From contig JAJIRX010000116.1 in the NCBI GenBank assembly GCA_023853785.1, positions 1 through 35,460 on the forward strand: a stretch of 35,460 bases of DNA. The letters run 5' to 3'. The notes beneath the pieces were generated by a model. The model saw only the letters and a program-made list of their open reading frames with translations. It did no database searches and was not told the origin of the DNA. Both the position numbers and the translations under genes were made by a program. Within the stretch, counting starts at the first letter, position 1; every line of letters starts with the position of its first letter. Shown here one piece after another: positions 20,619-32,117 of the stretch. This DNA is from Psilocybe azurescens (Eukaryota > Basidiomycota > Agaricomycetes > Agaricales > Agrocybaceae).

Positions 20619-23600
20619 TCAGCGACTCCCAGTAAGACTCCTCAATGCGCTTGGATTCATACTATTCGGCGGCGTCATTTTCTTCTGCTGATAATGCTCC
20701 ATCCCGTGACCCTTCTCAGCGCCTTCAGCCTGATTGTTGAAAGACCCAAAGAAGGGGGTAGCCGGACTGAGCGTGGACGGCGTTTGACTCGAGTAGGTGA
20801 GGGTAGGGGAGATGAGCGAAGGAGACGACGCAGCCGTATCCAAATCGAACATGGGAGAATTGGAATACTGAGCCTTTGATCCATTGGACTGGTGATGATG
20901 ATCCTGCACCTCGCCCTCGTATATAGTCCCGCCCGCTGCACCGTCAATCCCGCGATTTCCCGAAAGAGTAGCCACACTAGCGTGCTGCGGCGTCCTCAGG
21001 TTCTGAGCGGGCATGCTCATGCTGCTGTGCTGATAGTGACCTCTCTGCTGCCCATCACGCAGCGACGAAGAGCGATGTTGAGGCAGCGTGGTCGAGCGCA
21101 TATGAGCCGCAGCATGCTGGTAGCTCAGCAAGTCATTGAGATTGGGCGAATCGTGATTCGACGCCGGAGAAACAAGGGACGGCGAAAGAGGCACGGGAGG
21201 TCGCTGTACTTGATACTGCGATGAAGCGGACCCGGGATCGCGAGAAAGACGCGCGTTGACATGGGCGGGATGGATATTGGGATTGTGCTTCGTGTGTGCC
21301 GCACTCCCCGAATTCACACCGAAATCGCCTTCTTCATGTTCACCGTTATCGTTCCCGAAGGACCTAAGCTGGTTCCTGTAGTCATTTCTATGGGCAGTAG
21401 CCGACGCGTGAAATTCGTCTTCGTTCATCGTACCGCCCATGCTCATAGAAGCCAAGGAGGACGAGGAGACAGGAGGAGACAACATCCCCTGGCCAAGGCG
21501 TCCAATCAACGCCTGTGTACGGTAGCCCCGGACGCCAACCGCAATGTTAGCTCCTTGGTCATCGAGGACATCATCCTCTACTCGTTGTCTCCCCAGGTCC
21601 AGTGGCGCGGGACGTCGTCGCTCGGCTTGCAAATGCTGTTGGGTCTGCGTTGCGAGAGCCGCCGATTCAGCATGAACACGCATGATGTACTCCTCAGTAG
21701 GGGTGTATCCGGAGCGAGTATACACAGGTGCAGGGCGAGCATACTGCTGGATGTTGTCCAAACTTTGAGTAGCTGCGAGATGGTGCTGTTGATGGGCAAG
21801 CCCTGGTTGGCCGTGGGCATAGTTCACCTCTGTGGAGTAATCGTCAAACCCTCCCGACGCATCCTGATAGGGAACACCATTGCGTCGGAGAGAGTCGAGA
21901 AGAGCGGACATTGTAGGATCCATGGGAGATGGCAAGGAAGGTTGGACATGTCCGAGCTGAGGTTGGCTCGAATACTGAGTTTCGTAAGGTGATCTCGACC
22001 TGATGTTTTGGCCACGGCCAGGAGCCAGAGAATAATCGACTTCAAGGTTTGATGTCCCAATGACAGAAGGGAGATGCGCATTCGTTGCGAAGTCAGGCAG
22101 CGACACAGAAGTGGGGAGCCCTTGCCTCGATGCCGAAGGGACGCGCCCTACAGTGGCAGGCCTGGCATGAGCATGGATAACAGGCCCATTATTCGTCGAT
22201 CTCAGCTCCTGTCCTCGGAGATTCAACAACGCCGCTTGGGCGATGGTGAGACGAGCTGGAGACCCGTCACCTTCTTGAGCTGAACGTTCCGTTCTCTACA
22301 GAGTGGTAAAATCTCATCAGCATCTTGTAAATGCTTACAGTAGAAAAGACGAACCCTCAGCTCGCGCTGTTCGCTGGTATCAGCGAATCTAACGGAGATC
22401 CTACTCCCCGTATCGTTCCACCCGCGGACCATTCGTCCATGAAGACGCTCAATGATCTCCTCGGCTCCCTCTCTGGTCTCCAATCTATAAGATGTGCCCT
22501 AACGTCAGCATAGGTAATCATAGGAACAGTTGTCAAAACTCACCGAACGAATGCAATGATCCTCGGAGGGTTACTGAGCCTCGTCTGGAAGAATCGGCTG
22601 CTACTAATTCGATGTGGAGAGATTAATGCCGCGAGAGTCTAGTTTAGATCAATATCAGTTCCTTCCTTTGCCATAGAGGTGACGGATCACTTACGGGCTC
22701 GTCAATGCTTAACGGAAGGCTAATGGATGAGGGGATTGTGAGGATATGCTCAAATTATAGCGCGAATCAGAACATACCCTTCCATATAAAGGTTCGTACT
22801 AGTTGGATCCTGAAGGCTCTCCATCTTGGCCTTGAACGACGCATCCGCACCCAAAGAATCCGTGGTAGAGCCCTCTGTCGAATCACCCCGGTGCAAAGCC
22901 CCGGTCCTTCCCAAGAGGCAGCTGGGGGTATAGACCCTTGCGCGTAAGTCGTTCCCGGAATCTTGTGAATTTGCTATGACGAATATTCTGAACCAATTTC
23001 AATAAGAAAGAAAAAATATGTACCTTTGAAAATGTAGGATGTAAATTCCTATAGCGCCTTAAAGAAATGATGCATCTCTCAGCGGCTTCCACAGTTTCAA
23101 ATCTGGCCAGGATATCGCTAAGTTAATCGCATATATGGAGTGATTGGCCATGAAAGACTCACAGAACAAATCCATAGCCACTCTCACTATCCCTGACATG
23201 CCTTGTGAACGTTCTGACGCTCCTAATTTCACCATAAGGAGACGCGAGGGCGAATAGTTGGTCCTCAGGGAAGTGCGGCGGAAGACCATTGATGTAAACA
23301 TTCGGGGTCTTCTGGCCTGTATTTCCCAATGCCGACTCCGAAGCAGACGTCGGAAACGCAGAAGAAGAAGGCGAGGATTCGCCAGAAAAGTTCGAGTCGA
23401 AAGACGAAGTGCCAGAAAGAAAATTCTCCGGTTGTAAAGCAGGTAAAACGAGCGACACTGATCGATGTTGTTGCGTGGCATGCGGGACAGAGAGGTTTGA
23501 GAGATCAATCGAGCCAGCATATGATGCAGAATCGTTGGCGTGGTCGCGCATTTGCTGGTGCTGGGTTAGGTGCTGAAGTTGGCGCGCATCGACATCGGCG

Positions 23601-25033
23601 GTTCGGTCACCATCTTCAAGCTCTGGCAGTGGGATGGTGGAATGAACAGGTGCGGGAGGGGCCACTGATTGAGATTGTCCATTCTGCTTGAGTTGAGAGG
23701 GCGATGAACTCAGGGGCATCGACAGGGGAAGAGGGGACAGTGTCTTGGCGCTGACGTTATCCATCGAATTCGAGACTCGAAGGCTGAACTGCATGGAAGA
23801 GGTCAAAGCTCCGATCTCGTGTTGGTGTCGTTGTTCTCTCTCTCGAGCGGCCATGTTCGACTCCATAGGAGTGGCCGGGAATCCATTGAGGTGTCCTTTC
23901 TCGCCTTGACCGCGAGAGGGGGTTTGAGTTGGTTCGAATTAGAGTCAGAAGGCATGTCCCCTGTAACAAAATAAGTGAATAAGCGTGAATCCATGAATAT
24001 ATGCGCGTCAAAAAGCTATGAAGAAGCAATAAATATATATAAAAGGTTGACAAATAGCGAAATCAAGTTAGAACACGCGCTGGGACTGAGCGAGCCAACC
24101 CGATCCCGGTGGGTAGTGAATGAAACGGAAGGAGGGAGGGAAGAATGGGAGATGAGGAAATAAGAAGAGAAAAGAGTGCGGAGAGCATGAACGTCCATGG
24201 CGCGAACATGAATGTAGGCCAGGTCGTCCTCAACAAAGGAGTAAATATGAAAGATGAATATTTGGAGACTCACCGTTGTTAACAAGATCATGCATGCATG
24301 GCGCAGAATCGTGCAAGCGGTGCATATCGAGGTAAATTCCAGCATCAGATGATACGCCGTCTTCGAGCTCGGTTTCATCTGGCTGAACGTCCCCTGTGCT
24401 GATAGAATCGGTGGTTCGGGTGTCGCTGCTTGTAGTATTTTGGTCGTTGTTTCCAACATCATTACCCGCGGAAACAGCGGGACTGCTCATAGGAGAATGA
24501 TACCGAGATGAAGAGGTGAGAGCTGGGCTAAGGACATCGTGGCCGTTGGTAGAAGCGATAGGAGATGTATTGACATTGCCCTTGTCGAGGGCCTTGGAAG
24601 GAGACGCTAGCAGAGGCGCCGAGGACTGTACATGTTCTTGTTTCTGTTTCTGTTGTAGAGAGGAAATAGCGGCTTTAGGCGACCTCGCCGAGGCTCGTGG
24701 ACCGCTCGAAGACGAAACGACAGATGCGAACGACGGGGCCCCAAGTTTAGCGGCGCCAGGAGAATGCATAGCAGGCGCACTGGGACCACCACTGGCGCAT
24801 AGGCTACGCCTATTATTTCCGGAATCCGCGACGGTGGCGGTGGTCGCGCTCGGGCAATCAGCGAGGGGAGTAGGAAGGGGCATATTCAGCCTATGACTGG
24901 TATTAGGATTAGAGTGCAGAGTATGGTTATGGTGCGAAGGAGAACTGTTTGGCGCAGAGGTGTGACTGTGATTATTGTGATTTTGTGCAAGGGCCGTCGA
25001 CAGAACAGAATAAGGATATCGTTTTCCAGACAT
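20619..25033 (-). CDS. Large two-RRM RNA-binding protein (RBMS/MSSP-like)
   Basis: Binds single-stranded RNA through tandem RRMs; the target is unknown. Eight exons in consistent phase (24274-25033, 23163-23960, 23024-23102, 22778-22961, 22695-22719, 22544-22638, 22355-22484, 20619-22295) give about 1,249 residues. Residues 1-450 are Ser/Pro/Asn/His-rich, starting MSGKRYPYSVLSTAL. RRM1 (about 455-545) has RNP2 VYINGL and RNP1 GYGFVLFE. A link with IPGTTYAQGSIPPA leads to RRM2 (about 605-690) with RNP2 LYMEGL and an atypical RNP1 IIAFVRLE, ending TGSRISVRFAD. The last 560 residues are Gln/Ser/Pro-rich and probably disordered. Spacing resembles RBMS-type proteins. Two one-base deletions must be assumed: GGGGG at 23918-23922 (before SRGQGEKGHLNGFPATP) and one of the CCCC runs at 22886-22889 or 22899-22902. 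The first intron, 23961-24273, is 313 nt, the longest in the window. Start ATG 25033 follows a TTTCTCAG acceptor, suggesting a leader intron. Confidence 0.88.
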
Positions 25034-28000
25034 TGAGCGGTAGTCGCCTGAGAAAATAGAGGTCGAATCGAACAAAGAAAGAAATGTTGCAGGGAACAAA
25101 AGAAAATAATGTCGAACAAGGGATATGTATGTCGTAGCTAGTATTGATTCAGATATGCTTGGTAGCGCTGCGAGAATGAAGAATGAATATAATGGCCCAA
25201 CAAGGTAGAAATGGACATGCAAATGCGGATATGGCTTGTCGATGGATGTACTTGTAGAGCTAGAAAAAATTACTTTATTTTGGCGAGGTAGAAGTCGAAT
25301 GGCAATAGAAAAGCTGTGGACAAAGGGGACGTGCTGGTAGTTAGGACAAAGTGGGGAAGCTGAAGTAGATCAGAAGCTGTATGCAGGCGAGTCGGCAATA
25401 GCAATAGCAAGGGCAAGTTGAACGTTGAAAAACGATAGTGGTATAGTGCGAGATGCAGAAAAAGCGGCCCTCCTCGAACGCTTTTTGACGAAAAGATGGC
25501 CGGTGGGCGTAACTACAGCCCACTCAGCGGTCAATACTCCAACAATGAGCAATGCAAAGGTGGCGACGATGATCAGAGGAAGCGAAGAGATAGACGGACG
25601 AGGGGAATAGGTTAACGAGATGTGTGCGTCGGGTATTCGCCAACAAGGAGGGAGTGAGAAAAGAGGTCAAGCAGAGGAGTTGGTCTCGAGTCAAATGGCA
25701 ACCCGGATACCCCAAATTCCAATATTCAAGAATTCGATCAAGAAAATAGGCTCCTTCTCTTCTTCTTCGATTCACAATCTGCTTCCGCTTCCCACAGTCT
25801 TCCAATTACTCAATTGTTGCTCCTCCCTATAGTCATTTTGCTACGGACCCGTGCCATCTTCCCCGCAAACTGGCCATTCTATAACATAAAAAAAAAGTCA
25901 TCTGGTCTATAAAGCGGCACAATAAACCACATACCAGGTCAAGACATCCCTACACGACCCCGAAGCTAGAGAGCTGGAACGCCCAAAAGTGTAATCCTTA
26001 TTTCCCATTCCGACTACGAATGATTCTTGACTGTTGATTTGAACGTGTCACGTCTAGTCATGCACGTATTGGAGTAATTCATAAATCAAATCATCCAGCC
26101 TAATGACAGGCTAGGATGTGAACGCCTGTAGACTTCTTTTGAACCTAACGAGAAGTACACACACATTTAGAGTCGGTTGTGAGTCGTCACAAAGCATGAA
26201 ACTTCACCGTTTAACTACTCGAGTTGATATTATAAAGCACCGCCGCGGAAGGCATCATCACCTCTTCAGATTGGTCGTGGCGTCTGATGCCTCCGAGAAA
26301 TCAGGTCCGAGGAGTTTGATGTTTTGGTCTTCGGTCTCGTGTGGTGCAATCATTCATGATGTTGCATTTAACGGCCTGGCTTCATTGCGTCCAAATACAC
26401 GAAATAGGGCGACATATGGAGGAAGTCGGAGTACTAAGTATCAATTGAAGCTTTCACTAAAGTAAATCCAATAAGCGACTAGGCCTTTAAAAAGAGAACA
26501 CTGACAAACCTAGACTTCTTTTGTTTATGTAGAAATGGATACAAACGCGGTTTAATGAATCTCATGTTGATGGTGATACAATAGGAGGCAGGCTTGCATT
26601 CATCCCAACAACATGCCGCCTGAGGAATGATAGCGGCGGTGGCAATAACAAGCTCTCATAAACACGACAGTTAGCATTAGCATCGTCAAAGGCACAATGG
26701 CCATTGAAAACTTACAGTCACTCTAATATGTGCTTATTATTGCCAAAATGATGCGTCGAGATGACTCTGGAATAGTCTATTCGGATAGGAGAGACGTCGA
26801 ACTGAGTGCACTAAAGATTATTTTGTGAGTCGCGAAATAAACTCGAACGAGAGGACCATACCTGTAATCGTAAAGGTAGGCTGAAAATGTCAACGGACGT
26901 TATTAGTGGCACTTGTGAGGAAATGAGACGCGTCCAATGGTGAGTATATCAAGCAAATGAGATGCAAGTGTTAATAAGATGGCACCAGGCTTGATACGGC
27001 TATGAAAGGTTGAGTTATGGTGGCGTGGGCTCAGAAATGGGTACGCGTATGCAGCTAAGAGCAGAAAACCGTGCAATAATAGTGGCTGACTGGAAAGCTA
27101 TTCTCGATAACCTGACAAAAATGTGCAATGCTTGATGTGGAAGGAGAAATCGAATACAAAGATGACGCAGAACAGGAAAGACACCATTCATTAGCAACCC
27201 AACACCTAGCACCTCCAACGACGCGTTCCCAGTGCCCTTACCGTCCTTATTAACTTTTCATCTGTGCGCACCAAACTGAACCTGTTGAACCTATACCGGA
27301 GTAGGAAGCTGGATATTCTGAGCTATAGCCTTGCAAGCGAGTAGTTTTTGAAGAAACCTATGCATTTCCAGACAATACTGAAATTTGAGGGGGCTCGGGA
27401 CATGTTTTGTCGTCGTGGTTCGAGTTCCAGTTCACAATTTTGTTCAGGGCCTGACAAAAGTCTGACTAAGGCGCAAAAGTGAGCACCCACGTAAGCAATT
27501 TCGGTTTTCCGTCGGCAATGAAGGTTGCCGCGCCGTGGCCTACTTCTCCACCATTTTCACTTCGGGGCTTGCGTGGGATAGTGGCAAGTGTCCTTGCTAG
27601 TAAATTTGACTTTATGATAATCTGGGACGAAGATTTCTACACATTGGTGAATAATGCTGAAGTCCAGTGAAGCATAAAGAGCATCCTCGCAGGCAATGAT
27701 GTCGGTGCGAGGGTAACGGTATCAGCTATGATTCAGTCAAGAGACTCAAAGTCGCGTTTAATACCGCGCAACAGAATCTCTTTCTGGTTAAGATTACGTC
27801 CCTCTTCAGGAGTTGACATTCTGGTTTATCAGTTAAAGTGACTGGATGCTGCTTTCTAGAGACCTATGCCTCTTCCAGACGTTTCATAAAGCTCACAAAA
27901 CTCAGACGGGGTCATCTAGCATTGCTTGTTTAATAAGTTTGTTTGAAATATGAATAATCCACAAAGCAACATACCTCTTGCGACTCGACATCAGTGGTTT

Positions 28001-28100
28001 GAGGACAGAGCTGGGGTCAGCATCGTTGCAGTCAGACATCAGTGTCTGCCAAGAGACAGGGAATCAGGAATCAGTTTAAAGATGAGGAAGGGATAAGTCG
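25034..28100. other. About 3 kb without a firm gene; left end is the RRM gene leader and promoter
   Basis: The first 800 bp probably hold the long leader of the RRM gene (acceptor TTTCTCAG at 25049, purine-rich runs). Further right, minus-strand pieces with splice-like ends occur (for example 26760-26900 and 27739-27825), including a Cys-dense frame near 26572-26625 reading QAACCWDECKPASYC. None joins into a believable model. No RNA gene or transposon recognised. Confidence 0.35.
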
Positions 28101-28135
28101 AGTACTTACTAAACAATTTCTTACCATCAGCAGTT

Positions 28136-28615
28136 GGTGCCATTTAGGTATTTGAGGGAAAAACCTCGGTGGAGATGAAGAAAACTGTGATGGAGGAAGA
28201 AGACGAGGTCAGACGAGAGACCAGCGCATATGTCAATGGAACCACTAAAAATGGCATTACCTGGTTGCGCTTTGGGGGAGAAGGTATCCATTGAGAGATA
28301 TCGACTGATGGGTTTGTGGTAAATTAGGGTTTCAACCTTCGGCGATACTTACTTGGGCCGCAGTCGTTTCTGGCCCACAATGGCACGCACAACATTGTTA
28401 TGATAAAACTGGGAGACAGGCTTGCGGTCTCTACGACGCCTGAGAAAATGACCCGTATAGAACGACCGTCTCATTGTTTCAACATGCATGTGGGAGGTGA
28501 AGTGAAGAAGGGAACCCTGACCGATAACGATGGGGCTGCGGCGGAGTGACTTTTTCCAGGCTACCCAATAGCTCGAGTACAGGGCAATACTACATCTGCT
28601 ATTGCAGGAAGTCAT
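28136..28615 (-). other. Possible small spliced gene, basic N-terminal exon
   Basis: On the minus strand an open stretch ends in a very basic segment (RRSFYTGHFLRRRRDRKPVS then VVRAIVGQKRLRP) exactly at a GTAAGT donor near 28355. The next candidate exon (about 28262-28306) follows a CATCAG acceptor, reads RYLSMDTFSPKAQP and ends at another donor (GTAATG). The continuation stops soon after. It could be a small nuclear or mitochondrial protein, or the 5' part of a longer gene. No family is recognised. Confidence 0.22.
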
Positions 28616-28840
28616 ACCCGGTAGAAATAATTCCGGGAGAAAACACCTTGAAATTGGTCATCCGATTTGGAAGACTGAAGAACCTTACCTCAAATTTTAG
28701 TTCTGATTAGGCACTAGTGATTGTGATGGCAGCATGAACTAACTGCTGAAGACAATGATCAGGTCGTGGGAATTTGTTGGCACCCCACGTGCAGTTGAAC
28801 AAACGCGTTCCGGATGGTACTGCCAAGGTTTTCCACAATC

Positions 28841-28848
28841 TATATAAG
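28841..28848 (+). promoter_or_regulatory. TATA box of the FunK1 gene
   Basis: TATATAAG lies 86-93 bp upstream of the first usable ATG (28934) of the kinase gene, with CA-rich leader sequence between them. Confidence 0.55.
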
Positions 28849-28933
28849 ATACCCTACCTGCCTTCCATTTTTCATCACCTCAACACATCACAATAGGCGG
28901 CATCTCACCAAGGTAAATCTTCCTCTTATTGTC

Positions 28934-31786
28934 ATGCTTGTTATGCCTGACATATTTTTACTTCTTACCCGTAGCGATATCCCACAGGCTCCGAAGTACG
29001 TTTATTTATTGAATTCTCCTGCAAGATTGCTTACAACAATGTATATTAGAGGATCTGACGCAACACCTTGCACTCCTAGGACCAATGCGGAAAAAGCACC
29101 ATTCCTAACGTACGCCCTCAGATCGTGCATGAAATGGACCGAGAATTCGTGGTTTGCGACTTTGATGCGTTCATGAAGCGTTACCTCCCATTTGCACCTG
29201 ATGATGAGCGCGTTCTGGACTGTGTCACAAACAATCTCAAGCCAAATGGTATAATGACCGGAGTTGATGACTCTCTTCGTTTCGCGGATTACGGCACACC
29301 GCCTGGCAGCCAGATGACAGAAATGAAGACATACGAAGATTTGGAAAGAATCGGTGCATCTATCGGTCAATACAGTTATCCCAATCACAACCGTAGTCAG
29401 TTCCATTATCGTCACACCCCGATAACCATATCTACTCGAATATTAACGGGTCCAGTCATAAAGTCGATGCGTGTTTCACATCGGATCCTCTCATTCCTGG
29501 AACGAATAAAATTCGAATGAATACGACATCCATGGCAGTTCCGATGGAGCACAAACTGTCGGTCAATCAAAGATTTGATGTGGGTCTGCCCGTTCATTCT
29601 TACATTCTTAATGCCCTCCACTGAACTCCTCCTGTCAGAACAACACTAAAGTGGTTTCTGCTAACGTTTACATCATGAACGAAGACGTTCGCCGTATGTT
29701 TACTTTCGGGGTACGTGATTGCTGGTAAACTTTCAAACTATGTTCTGAAATCTTCGCATCCTCAGATCACCATTGAGTGCGACCAGATGTCTCTATGGTA
29801 TCACAGCCGATCCCATTCCGCGGTTTCCAAGCCGTTCAGCTTTGTCTACGTGCGAACATCCAATTTATTGTCAACTGTAATCTGGCTGATCATTGATTAC
29901 CCTTTAGAAACCTCTTTGTTGGTCAAGGTCTTCATGTCTATTCTTTTTGCAACCACAGCTCAGCTTGGATATGATCCTTTGGTTACGCTAGAACAAGACT
30001 TCAAGTATACATTCGACATACCTCAAGGGCCTGGCAAACCGAGCCGTTTTTTCCGCACCATCAAACCCATTGTAGAATATCGTTCCAATAACATAACTGG
30101 CCGAATGACACGCATCTTCCACGTTTACGAGGTTGACTCTGACCCCCGCAGGGAGTTCGTTCTAAAAGACGTTTGGATCGATAAGGACGCCGAAACTGAA
30201 GGCCAAATTCAAGGTGCCCTTTTCGGTGACATCGAGAAGTTTTGGGGCGAAACACGACCATCAAATGACGAACTCGGGGAGCTAAGATCCATGCATGCTG
30301 ATCTCGTCGCGAGCAAAAATATAAGGACTTCTTTCTTACGATGGAAACAGACCATGTTGGCGACCCTTCGTGTGTCATTGCCGACGGAGCTGTTCCTATT
30401 CGCGGCCTATTCGACGCACCCATTACCATCCCCGTCGCTTCCGTCCCTTCAGCTCAGGCTCCACCAAGTCCCACTCATGGTAAACGTTCTACCGTTGGCA
30501 CGCCTCGTCCAATTCCACCGACAAATACCAAGGCTGGGTCTCAAAGCACCAACAATCTGAATCAACCTAGGCCCCCACGCGGCTATACACCTCGAAAGCA
30601 CTATCGGGTTGTTTTCCAGGAAAGGTGTACGTCTGTTGGGGATCTTAGAGTGCTAGGGAAGTTGTCGACGTTCTTCAACGAGTTCTCATTCGTACGTTTT
30701 ATGATCTGCCAATTAATTTCTCACTGTTATACTGATGCCTACTATCATCTCGCAGCTCTTCAATTGATGCTTTGCGCTGGTTGGGTTCACCGAGACATCA
30801 GTTCGGGCAATATTTTGGCTTTCAAGAAAGACCCAAAGTCTTGGCAGGTCAAACTTTCTGATCTCGAATATGCAAAGCCGTTCCCACCTCCCGCTGGGTA
30901 CAAAGCCTCCACCGACCCTAAAACGGTATGTTAGTCATGATTAATCATAGCCTTCTCTACTAACACAGTTACAGGGCACTCCTTATTTTATGCCGTTTGA
31001 GATTTTGCAAAAGCGCTATGTGTACCTTTTCTCCGAAGATGACATCTCAAGCAGTGCATGGAATTCTGGCGATGGGTTTCTCTCTGAAAAGGATGACGTT
31101 GCCATCCACAATTTCCAGCATGACTTGGAGTCAGTCTGGTGGATTCTGCTTTGGACGCTCACTTGCCGCATCATGCATGCCCCTTGCAACACTTGGGCAC
31201 TGCCCATTTTTCAGAACATCACCAATCTTTCTCCTGCTAGGGAAAAATGTTTTACTCGCTCTTCAAGCTGGAATCCCCTGTGGAGGGTGATTTCCAGAGT
31301 AAGTTGACAGAGCCTACACGGGAGTTTGGTCGGTGCATGGAATTGGGAAGGAGGTTCATGTTTCTAGAGTACAGAAAACGCGTCAAGAGCCGCCTACTTA
31401 GAGAAAGGGGCTCATACGCGTTCATCCACCAGCAGTTCATGAAACTCTTCGAGCAAGTGACACTTATCAAAGCGGAGTGGCGCCCTGTCGAGCTGATTAA
31501 AAGCAACCCATACTCTGTCCCGCACATCACCGATCCCTCCAAAGCCCTTGCAACAGATGCGTCGACAAACCAAACTCATGCGGAGGAAGCTCCTGCTCCA
31601 CAAGATGTCGCGGCATCTGCTACCACTACACCCCATATAGCTCAGCCAGCTCGAATTAGGTTGAAGCGCGAGCGCTCGGAAGACGAGGTCGAACCTATTC
31701 TCCGTCCCGAACGGCAGCTTGGGAAACGCTCGAAAGGGGGCTGCCAAAGTGATAACCGTGTGGTCTCGCCAACTATTCTATCTTAA
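28934..31786 (+). CDS. FunK1-type protein kinase
   Basis: FunK1 is a fungal-specific, expanded protein-kinase-like family. Modelled exons: 28934-28995, 29050-29579, 29639-29710, 29766-29849, 29908-30691, 30756-30925, 30975-31786, about 840 residues. Seen: TPCTPRTNAEK, then EMDREFVVCDFDAF, SANVYIMNEDVRRMFTFG, SLWYHSRSHSAVSKPFSFV, ATTAQLGYDPLVTL, YRSNNITGRMTRI, METDHVGDPS, the catalytic loop WVHRDISSGNIL (about 525), KLSDLEYAK in place of DFG, TPYFMPFEIL, HNFQHDLESVWWILLWTLT and a basic, probably nuclear C-terminus (RIRLKRERSEDE). HRD Asp and the loop Asn are present. Four one-base deletions in homopolymers are needed: AAAAA 29091-29095, CCCC 29417-29420, AAAAA 30315-30319, TTTT 31250-31253. 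The junctions at 29849/29908 and 30691/30756 also do not fit by one base. It is either error-rich sequence or a recent pseudogene. The exact start is uncertain. Confidence 0.85.
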
Positions 31787-32117
31787 CTTCATCGCTTGGT
31801 ACCAACACAGTCTGTATCTCTGCTACGTTTCTTATAGCATCGAGCCCTCTTTACTATCTTCTTTACGATTCATCTACTCTTTGTACATCTATCGAATTTA
31901 AGTGACATTGAAACACAAGCTTTCCAAACACTGAGAACCAGAATCCTACATTTTCACTCACAAAGCCTCAATACCTTTCAAACTATAGATTGGAATAATC
32001 TCCAGCTAAGAACATACTTCAAAGAAGGACGTGTGTCATGATTTTCGGTTGACTACCAGCAAATTGCACTGGTACGAGAGGTCTATATTCGAAAGTCTAC
32101 AATATACAGCGTCTCCT
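31787..32117. other. Convergent spacer
   Basis: About 330 bp between the stop codons of the FunK1 gene (+) and the oxidoreductase gene (-). AT-rich, with presumable polyadenylation signals for both. Nothing else seen. Confidence 0.4.

Noticed and set aside
21261..21992. Long plus-strand open frame opposite the RRM gene tail
   Set aside because: An antisense shadow of a low-complexity Gln/Ser-rich exon; no domain and no splice context.
26560..26660. Cys-rich secreted peptide or hydrophobin
   Set aside because: Cys spacing does not follow the eight-Cys hydrophobin pattern, a stop lies directly upstream, and no signal peptide joins in frame.
27415..27430. tRNA B-box-like GGTTCGAGTTC on the plus strand
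   Set aside because: No matching T-arm stem and no upstream A box at the right distance.
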